Assembly (NCBI GenBank): GCA_015039365.1
Contig: WION01000004.1
Coordinates: 248,001-312,000 of the forward strand
Source of the DNA: Amanita rubescens
Lineage: Eukaryota; Basidiomycota; Agaricomycetes; Agaricales; Amanitaceae
DNA length: 64,000 bases
Direction of reading: 5' to 3'
The notes under the pieces were generated by a model. The model was not told the origin of the DNA. It ran no database searches and was given only the letters and a program-made list of their open reading frames with translations. Both the position numbers and the translations under genes were made by a program. Below, piece after piece: positions 55,899 through 64,000 of the stretch. The first letter of the stretch is position 1. The number at the start of each line of letters is the position of its first letter.

Positions 55899-57872
55899 AT
55901 GGGCATGAAGCTTGCTCTGTTTTCCTCAAATTTAAAGCTCCAAGCGACGTACAATAGCCGAGTCAAGGATATACAGCTAGCAGGGAGACGCATCCGGAGA
56001 GTTATCCACAGTTCTGCGCTCAATGACAACAATACCGTGCACTCGCCTTCCGCAGGCTCGGAGCCGGTGAATTTCGAAGATTTAGGACTTCACGCACCGA
56101 TCGTGACCGCGTTGCGGAACGCTTTTCCTAGTCTCGGCCGTCCAACAGAAGCTCAAGCTAAATTCATACCGGCCGTTCTAGATGGCAGGGACATATTACT
56201 TAGAGACTCCACTGGTTCTGGAAAGTGAGTTATATTTCCTGCTCACGCTCGTGCAAGCCGTTTATAAAATTAAGATCATTTGGTCTCATGATAGCTCTGC
56301 TAAATAAACCAAGATTGAAGACAAAAGTGTTGAAGGCAGGAAAGTCACAAGTGCTCCAACACATAACGTCTCTCGTCGTTGTGCCACATAGAGACCTTGC
56401 ATATCAATACTTGCATTGGATCGAGCATATAGTCACTTGCGCTGCTGTTGACTCTCCCCCTCCTCTGCTAAGCTCCATAGCCCAGATCCTGGTCCGTGAT
56501 AGGGGGGCACATTTAACGACGGGTCTAGATTTATTACATGAAATATCGCCGCATATACTCATTGGAACGCCTCAAGCTTTAATGGACGTGTGGAGCAAGG
56601 ACCAGCAAGCTCTTCAACTATCCTGTCTATCTACGGTCGTCGTGGATGAAGTTGACTATCTTGTGGAAACATTGCCGAGGAAAGATGCAAACAAGTCGTT
56701 CCGTCCTGCCGTGGTGCAAGCAACGAAGCGGCTTTTAGCCCATCCTGGCGTGACTCGCGAGTTACTAGACACTATATATGGGAAACGGAAAGAGTTTTAT
56801 GAACAGCGAAAAGACGAGCCTGGTTTGGTGCAGCACAAGAGACGAGAAAATCAGGAAGGGGAAAATCTATCGCCTTCCTCGATTCCGTTGCCTCAGCTGA
56901 TCCTATGCAGTGCGACTCTCAGGGGTCACCTCAGGAACTACCTCTTTCAAGAAAGTGGTTGGCTAAACAAAGACAGTCTTCTGGTTTACAAGGGGACTGT
57001 CATGACGGGATCCACCTCGTCACAATCTCAGGGAGGGGACGACGTGGCTAAGAGCAAGAAAATAAATGTCATCGGAGGAACCGGGGTTTCGCATTCCGTT
57101 CTTATCGTTTCTAATGAAGGGATTACTAACATAGAAGGCGCGCTAGCGTGTCAACCAGGGGAACAGGATATTAATTATAACAATCCTGTGACACCCGAGG
57201 CGATATTCGGAGCCGGAACAGAACCTGAGGCACCAAGTTTAGACCAAAACTTGGTGGAAAGTAAGTCTGATTCGCAATATATCACGTCTTTCGTTGACAC
57301 GTCGGTATTTAGAATATGCCAAGACTCCCTCCCCATTCAATCCAAATGCATTGGAGGCCATAGCGACCGCATTTGCACTTGATGTACCGTCAATTGCACT
57401 GCTCGTCTTACCAGCATCCGCTTCCGTTCAACGGGCAGTCTATGAGCTGCGAGAAATGGGAGTGAACGCCCACAGCCTCGACTTATTTAAGGACGAGAAA
57501 GGGAAAAGGTACTTATTGCATAGCGCATCCGCGACACAAGAAAACCCGACGCTGCTGATATCTACATTGGCGACAACAAGAGGGATTGATTTGCCAGAGC
57601 TCTCGCATGTCTTTATCCTGGGAATACCGGAAGGACCAAAAGTGACTGCACGAGCAGTTGATGCATATCTACACATTGCAGGACGGGTGGGGCGGTTTGG
57701 CAGAGGAGGCAAGGTGATCACCGTTGTTGAGAAAATGAGCGGGACGGTAGAAGAGACGGAGGACGGTGAGGACGGAAGTAAAGACAGGATGGGAGTCAGC
57801 GAGGCATCGAAGATGCTTCGGATATTGCAAACGATTGAGGTCACACCTGTACGATTTGAGCATTTTGATTAA
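55899..57872 (+). CDS. MRH4: Mitochondrial DEAD-box-type RNA helicase, Mrh4-like
   Basis: This is a superfamily-2 RNA helicase with an N-terminal presequence-like stretch (MGMKLALFSSNLKLQATYNS). The Q-region is NFEDLGLHAPIVTALRNAFP with RPTEAQAKFIPAVLDGRD. Motif I is LLRDSTGSGKSFGLM, split by an intron. Motif II reads VVVDEVDYL, a DEVD variant of DEAD. Motif III is ILCSATLRGHLRNY. After a long insert come LLVLPASASVQRAVYELREM, STLATTRGIDLPELSHV and motif VI HIAGRVGRFGRGGKVITVVE. The order and divergence fit yeast Mrh4, which assembles the 54S mitoribosomal subunit. Three exons, frame intact. Confidence 0.8.
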
Positions 57873-58180
57873 CACAGTCGTCAGCGCCGGGTTGGACGGA
57901 GAGGAAGAAGCGAAACAAAATGTGTTCAGTAATTAGATGTCGTAAGGGTGAGACAGATAAATAGGCGAGGAGCCGAGAGGGTTACGCGAGGGGATGCCAA
58001 CAGCTGGCGTGGCAGGAAGTTTGATTTTTTTTTTCGTGATTCCTTGTTGCGTCGCCGCTGCGGTTTTGTGCGAAATCGCTCCATCCTCGGTCAGCGCGCC
58101 CGGTATGTGCTGATCTCTCCGGCTCATATATAGTGTAGGCCTTCTTTCCCGACTCCCGCTCTTGCGTTGCCCCTCCCGTC
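57873..58180. other. Intergenic region
   Basis: About 310 bp between the MRH4 stop and the TMEM198-like start, on the same strand. It is G/A-rich on the left, has a T-run (about 12 T) near 58024-58035 and turns C/T-rich directly before the next ATG, as is common in fungal promoters. Nothing else recognised. Confidence 0.45.
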
Positions 58181-60941
58181 ATGAGGCTCTCCGTCCTCGT
58201 CCCCTTTGTCCTCCTTCCGCTCGTTGCTTCCCAGTCTTCCACTAATACCTCATTACGGGCCACCATCACTACTCCTCCTGCCACTCTTTCTTTGACCACC
58301 AGCTTAGAAACCTTAACTCTTGCGACTCACTCTGGCAACCAAACCATTCAACTCGTAACCGTCATTCCCATCGTTTTTAATGTATCTATTACTTCTACGA
58401 CCTCGGCGACACCCACGGCATCATCAACCGCCCCCGCCACGCCCACACCCGCACCCATCATTTTGGTATCTACTCTCTTCCTCCTGCTCCAGAACACTAC
58501 TCAAATCCTCTACAGGACACTAAAATCGATCCTGCTTTTGCCGTCTTGGGTGTCCTTTTGATCCTGACCGGAATTCCATCCGCATTTTGGGGTCACAAGA
58601 ATCGATGGCAAGTGTTTCCATATATTCATATCATATCTAACCGACGTTTACGATATAATAGGACATCTTTCTTTCTCACAGGATTTTATACATTGGCATT
58701 ATGTTGTGCTGTCCTGATTATCCAATTCGGGGTCATCCCTGCCATCAATCCGCCAAGTAAGACATTGCGTGGGATGTTCGTCCTTGCTTCCGCTATTGCT
58801 GGAATCGCAGGTGGAGCGATCGCGATCTTCTTTTGGAAGGCAGCAAGGTACGGCATCGGTGCATGGGGAGGTTTTGCCCTGGCCCTTTGGGTTCAGTGTT
58901 TCCATGATGGTGGCGTGATCACGCCAATTGGATTCAGATGGATTCTATATATAGGTTCGTCCTCGTGCCTCACCACGCACTTGGCTCACTGGCTGCTCTC
59001 GTAGGTTGTGCGGTTGTAGGTTTCACCCTGTGTACGATACCTAAGGTAATCAGAGTGCAGATTAAGCATTTACGAACACCAGATCACTAATGACGTGTAG
59101 ATTCATTACCACGTGTTGTTGTTATCGACCTCGTTTATGGGTTCGACTGCATTTATGTTGGGGGTGGATTGCTTTACCACGGCAGGTCTAAAAGAGGTGA
59201 AGTTAATTTTCATATCAAATAGTTAATCTGTCATGTGCTCACTAACATTCATTACCAGTTTTATATGTGGAATCTCGGCTTTCGTTCCCTCTTCCCCAAA
59301 TTTGCTAATAATGGCATTGAATTTCCGGTGTCACAGACCATGGAGATAGAATTAGGTCTGATTGCCGCCATGGCGCTTATGGGCATTGCGCTTCAATTCC
59401 GCATTTTAACTGTTTTACAGAAGAAGCTGTTCGAAATTGCCCAAGAGCACAAAATTCTTGCCGTTGATGCAGATGCGGAGGCTGCAGCCACTGAACGCTT
59501 TTCGCGCCTCGGTATGGAACGTGATAATTGGGAGAAAGAGCATCCAACTCTTGCCCAGTTCGGCCGCCAGGATAGCACCACCACGAGCACGCCTCTGCTA
59601 AAGGAGCGGGACATTACGTCTTCTCCAACCCCAGGTGAACGTCGTTCGTCGACTCACACATTGGTTGATGGTCGACCACGTTATCATTCCGGCGTTTCCG
59701 ATCTTAAAATTTCACCCCTTGTTGAAGATGGACCAGCCAAGATTTCATCACGTCAGGCTCCGGGGGCCTTGCCTACACTTGATCTCGGGTTAGGTATTGA
59801 AGAAGATGTTCCAGATAGCTTTATCACCAAGGACGGGTTAGTCAGGAAGGTAGCGACACCATCGGAGCTGGACGACTTGAAGCGCAAGGAGGATATCATG
59901 GCTGAGATACAAACACTTCGTCGATCCATCGAAGCGTTAAAATCAGAGACGCCTGCACCGTCATCATCTTCTGAATCGCGACGACCTTCATTGACGTCCC
60001 GGAGGACTCTGAGTATTGACGCTACAACGGCCCTCCAGACTGCGCCCACTCATCTGCGCCCACCACGCGCTATCGATCCTCGCTCCCGCGCATATTCCAT
60101 GGAGTTGACATCATTTGGCCGTGCTCGATCATTTGAGAATGATATGTCAAGACCGACCGGTTCTCCTGATGAAAATTGGGATGCATACATACAGGAACGC
60201 AAGCTTCTACAACCTCCTGCAGGAGTCACAGCGCCCATTGCAACAACACCTATCAGCTCAGCTCCTCGAATATCGATTCCTTCAGCGGTTCACGACGCTC
60301 TGACCGAGCGGAAACGAAGAGAAAGTGCTTTTGGCATGATCGAGCGGCAGCCTAGTTCTTCAGATGATACCCCCTTGTCCAAATTGGCCTTGCACAAGAA
60401 GTCGCACTCGGGTGGTAACGTGCCAGTGACGAGCCAGCCTCTTAAGAAGCCGCCCATTGTTGCATCGACTTTCCAACGTCCGGTAGCTACGCGTACCCTC
60501 ACTTTTGAAGAGCTGAATGAGAGGCATCGGGAGAGGATACGAGATTTGCAAGCACCATTGACCCAGGCGGAGAAGGAGCATGCAGCCATTTCGGCAGCTA
60601 AGCAACGATGGGAGAGAGCCAGGGCAATCGAAAAACAGGCAGTAACACGCCGCCAAGCGGAGAAAGCCGCACAACTAGAGAGGAATAAACGCACAGAGGG
60701 TGAAGCGGACAAGAAGAACTCGCCACCCCAAGACCAACGACGGCGTTCGCGTTCGCTCAGTGTAGACAAGCTTGGCGGTTCGCATTCTCGCAAGCTATCA
60801 GTAATGAAGGTAGAGGATTGGCGAAGATATCAACAGGAGGCAGAAACAGGACAGAAGGCGGAACCCTTGAACAGTGGGGAACAAGCAACGAAGACGGAGA
60901 GTATACCATTCCCCGACGTGAGCGGTAGACGCAAGAGTTGA
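58181..60941 (+). CDS. TMEM198/TM7SF3-like (DUF4203) membrane protein
   Basis: This protein has a cleavable signal peptide (MRLSVLVPFVLLPLVASQSS), a Ser/Thr/Pro-rich outer segment with several N-glycosylation sequons (NTS, NQT, NVS), then a multi-span DUF4203 domain: DPAFAVLGVLLILTGIPSAF, CCAVLIIQFGVIPAI, GMFVLASAIAGIAGGAIAIF, FTLCTIPKIHYHVLLLSTSF, FMLGVDCFTTAGL and IELGLIAAMALMGIALQFRI. A basic, Ser-rich, partly coiled cytosolic tail of about 500 residues ends DVSGRRKS. An apparent frame change near 58460 is resolved by a 47-nt intron (gtatct to ctacag). The intron at 58608-58661 has a GC donor. Function in fungi is unknown. Confidence 0.8.
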
Positions 60942-61247
60942 ACAAAGGATTGTACTAGACGACATTGTTACGTTCAGCTTCACGTTTTTTGAACAATTGG
61001 CATTCATGGACACAATACCTACTGTAGCACACGGACTTGAATACTAGGATAGCCACGCATGTACATATGTCAACACGAGTGTACGTTATGGACCCTGAAA
61101 GAAGCAGACGCGTGAGAATTCAGGACCCCAGCGCCACCCGTGTGTTTCCGGGGGCCTGTGGGATTAAAAAGAGGCAAGACTCTCACGAATCGCCCATTCG
61201 TTTTTTCCCACTTACCACTCGTGAGACCTCTGCTCTCACGCCTTCTA
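60942..61247. other. Intergenic region
   Basis: About 310 bp between tandem plus-strand genes, holding the TMEM198-like 3' UTR and the CSL gene promoter. No regulatory motif is asserted. No repeat seen. Confidence 0.4.
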
Positions 61248-63660
61248 ATGTCCATCGCCCAAGATCCCTTCTTTCTTAACCATCATCTCCAGATGGCTAC
61301 TGTGGCCTCAGAAGGCCACAAACAGCTCACTTCCCCACTAGCTTCCCGTTCTGCGACTCCTTCGCAGTCCAATGTTAATTTACTAGTAAACTTCGTCCAT
61401 ATTTGCCTTGAGTTCTTGACCATTCAATATCGGCAATCCTCTAGGTCAATAATCGCACATCTCCTCAACCTGCAACTTCCAATGACAAGAGCAACTCTCC
61501 TCCGCCTACCACTCCTTCCTTGCCATCCCCTCATAACACCATTGCCGATCCCAATGCGTCCATTCAGTCCATTCTAGCAGCTTCCAAGAAAGACTCGACG
61601 CAGAACGGCCAAATTCCGCCATGGAATGCGTCCTCACATGATGATCGCACTGGGTCATTGACTCAGGTTAGTCCGTTCCCTAATTCGACGCGTCAATATA
61701 CCAATATCGCGACATGAACAGACATCCAGTAAGCGCAAGCTCGAGGAACTCGAAATGGACGATCCTCATAGCAAGATACGGCGTATTGTCCGTGATCACG
61801 TCTCACACGATCCTGCTCGTGTAATGCCCATGACAACTGTGGTTTGCCTCCATGCTGCTGTAGCACAGAAGTCATATGGAAGTGAAAAACGATTTTTGTG
61901 TCCCCCTCCTGTCGTCCACATCGAAGGCCCTGTTTGGCACTTGCGTTCTCAACAGCTGTCGATGGCTGTCGTATCCGAGAGCGGAGAACGTTCTTTTGAA
62001 CAGAAGGCTCCTCTAGATAATAATATGACCGCGAGTTTCAAGTTCCTGCATGTCACAGGCACGGCAAAGGCCAAAAGTTTCCAACTATCGCTTGACATTG
62101 CCGAACCGTCACCTCCGAATATGAACAACGAAGGCGGCGAGACTCCAACTGGCCGGATCTGGGCGTCTTTCGATTCCGCACCCGTCACCATTATATCAAA
62201 ACCATCCAAAAAGACCGCTAAGACTCGCAATATCTCGTCCTGCATACTCGCTGGCGGTCCTGTTTCGCTCTTTAATAGGATTAACTCACAAACAGTACGC
62301 ACGAAATACATGGCCATCGATCACGCTCAGTTATGTGCGAGCAATGTTGCATGGTCTGCTTTCAATGTAAACGTTATTCGCCGGCCCACAGATACACCTC
62401 CCATTGGTATGCATTATCCAAATGGAATAACTTATGACTTACCAAGCTTTGCTTTACATATAGCAGGCCCACAACCCGTGACTTACGGTTGTGAGATTGT
62501 ATTGTCTGACACTCTGTCAGGCATATCCACGGGACCGCTTGTCATTCGCAAAGTAGATAAAGGAAAGGTCTCTGCGGACGACGGTGGACCTGTCAGCCAA
62601 ATGCAAAAAATCGCACTGCAACGAGTGAATCCTGACGGTACAAGGCATTATTTGTCAGCTGCAGGACCTATGCCAGGTACACCTGGTGTCGTTGCACCTC
62701 CTGCGCCAGGCATGTCATCGCAGGCTGGTACGCACCCTTTAATCTTCCAAACACCTCGTGTTCGGGATGAAATGAAAGATGGCGTCCGCATCATAACTGA
62801 TGAAGTTGACGATTACTTGTGCTGGACCATTGTAGGCATATGTGCGTGCTCTTATAGATGTGTGGTTCACCTGTCTAATCTCACTCAACTCAGCGAAATT
62901 TCAGTACACATTTTTCGATGCATTTGGCCGGAACAGTACGATACCGGCCATGCCAATTACGCCGTTTCCGACTCTTTTCACTGCGCCAGTTTACCGACCA
63001 GCAAACAATACCATAGAGTTGACGGTATCTAATTTCTTTCATGAGCATCCTACAACACACCAGCAGACACCACTTGATGTTTACCTCGGCAATCTTGGTC
63101 CGCTTCGTCATCGTGTGTATCAAGCTACTCCACCGGGACCTCTGACCAACATAGCGCCGTTTGTTCCTCCCCTGTCCGCTCCTGGCATCGACGGTTCTCC
63201 ATCTGATCCTTCGGGGACCTCTACTACGTCAGGGATCACTGGGCCACCTCGGTATATTCCAACTGGTCCACTACATACGATTGTCATCGTCGAGATGCCG
63301 CCTTTAATGGAAGTGATCAAAGCGCTGGAAGAGGATGCTCTACCACCGCCTGCCGAGGGACCGGGAAACAGCAATCGCCATACGCCAGAACGTTCTGAGT
63401 CCAGGCCTAGTGTCCCACAACATCCACCTTCTATAGCTGGTCGAAGCCTCCCCCTTCTGTTTATCCGTTCATCGGATGGCGTGGGCTATCATTCAGGCAG
63501 AACGATCACATGCGAAAGCGTTTTCCAATCTATTGATCTTGGTAGCATGGGGGCCCATCCATCTGCAGCGCCGGGGACATTGGATACAAACTGGCTTGCA
63601 GCAGCACAAGCTGCAGCCGTAGCAACAGAGGGATCCATCTGGACTTTACGAGTAATGTGA
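61248..63660 (+). CDS. CSL-family (CBF1/Su(H)/Lag-1) transcription factor
   Basis: This is a DNA-binding protein of the CSL family, the fungal relatives of the Notch effector, represented in fission yeast by Cbf11 and Cbf12. Four exons (61248-61385, 61445-61666, 61722-62841, 62894-63660) give 748 residues. After a disordered Ser/Pro-rich N-terminus the Rel-like N-domain begins near residue 150: VVCLHAAVAQKSYGSEKRFL, PPPVVHIEGPVWHLRSQQLS, SKKTAKTRNISSCILAGGPV. The beta-trefoil follows: SLFNRINSQTVRTKYM, NGITYDLPSFALHIAGPQPV. A C-terminal Rel-like part contains DDYLCWTIVGISKFQYTFFD. The start may be 61248 or the next ATG, 61293. Fungi lack Notch, so it probably regulates targets such as lipid metabolism or adhesion, as in fission yeast. 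Confidence 0.85.
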
Positions 63661-63823
63661 GAGCGAGGCGCGTTTATCCCATTATTTATCAGAGGGTTTG
63701 ACTGTATGTAAATATATACTTGTCGTTTTGCTTTGAAATTAATATGTACATTCACGAGTATGCCCATCGAAAACTCTTAAAAAAGCAGTAAGGACTACAA
63801 TGTAATTAGCATGAGATCAGAAA

Positions 63824-64000
63824 TCAATGATCTTCTCGCCGTTGGATTACTTTGCACACTTCATCCTTATCTAGCTCAGATATGCCCATAAGCTTCACCA
63901 TTGTTTTGACCCACTCTTCTTCAGACATGTCCCGCAGCACAGTAATTTTTATGCTGACCCAATCCTCTCCCTCGAGACCAACGAGTCTTCCTGCTTGCAG
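63824..64000 (-). CDS. C-terminal fragment of an unidentified protein
   Basis: This is an open minus-strand frame entering from the right edge and ending at the TGA at 63824-63826. It reads about 59 residues: GEDWVSIKITVLRDMSEEEW, then VKTMVKLMGISELDKDE and CKVIQRREDH. It looks like the last two or three helices of a small helical domain, possibly SAM-like. The true 5' part and any introns are outside, so no function is assigned. It converges on the CSL gene. Confidence 0.4.
   Translation of the reverse strand: MQAGRLVGLEGEDWVSIKITVLRDMSEEEWVKTMVKLMGISELDKDEVCKVIQRREDH

Noticed and set aside
58440..58530. Frame change in the TMEM198-like gene
   Set aside because: A 47-nt GT-AG intron explains it exactly.
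61140..61247. Longer N-terminus for the CSL protein
   Set aside because: The open frame upstream of 61248 has no ATG; family alignment does not need it.
1..64000. CRISPR arrays, insertion sequences, tRNA and rRNA genes
   Set aside because: None seen on reading; direct repeats of array type, terminal inverted repeats and tRNA box sequences were not found by eye.

Overview
The window is 64 kb of a fungal nuclear genome, most likely an agaricomycete basidiomycete. The evidence is gene-dense DNA with many short introns (about 45-60 nt) per gene, tiny internal exons, protein families typical of the group (a CSL-type transcription factor, a Byr4-like SIN regulator, a lone urease accessory UreD, a Dsl1-complex Sec39), and no bacterial operon signals. 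No rRNA, tRNA, transposon or CRISPR array was recognised. The features are about 36 protein-coding genes on both strands, most of them conserved housekeeping genes.

Layout. 1-4.5 kb: 3' end of a methylmalonate-semialdehyde dehydrogenase, LMW tyrosine phosphatase, SH3BGR-like thioredoxin-fold protein, SDR reductase. 4.5-12 kb: seipin, back-to-back with an unknown gene; a broken lipocalin-like gene; TRAPPC8/Trs85. 12-18.2 kb: Mpv17/PXMP2-family protein, the mitochondrial carrier Yhm2, a long coiled-coil protein. 18.3-26.6 kb: Shb17-like histidine phosphatase, Vps18, Cgr1, a serine-rich protein. 26.9-37.1 kb: Sec39, Nip7, NRDE2, Byr4-like protein. 37.6-43 kb: UreD, an empty stretch, an m-AAA protease, mitoribosomal uS17m, prefoldin 6. 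43-50.6 kb: gamma-glutamyltranspeptidase, a PP2C phosphatase, Vps20, a U-box cyclophilin. 50.7-64 kb: a PPR protein, Mim2-like protein, a hexose-type MFS transporter, a Mrh4-like helicase, a TMEM198-like membrane protein, the CSL factor and a partial gene at the right edge. Many neighbours are divergent pairs sharing 30-150 bp, and two convergent pairs touch or overlap at their 3' ends.

Two features cut across the genes. First, ten genes need reading-frame changes inside conserved coding sequence that no plausible intron explains. I count 22 places where exactly one surplus base must be skipped (+1), seven of them in SEC39 and four in TRAPPC8, and only one place of the opposite sign (or a double +1). 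About two dozen other genes, several over 2 kb, are intact. Insertion-type consensus errors are the simplest reading; gene decay or translational +1 frameshifting are the alternatives. Second, at least ten introns use a GC rather than a GT donor, which looks high for one window.

Where exons are joined below, boundaries were read by eye from splice consensus and protein-family continuity. Outer coordinates are firmer than internal ones.
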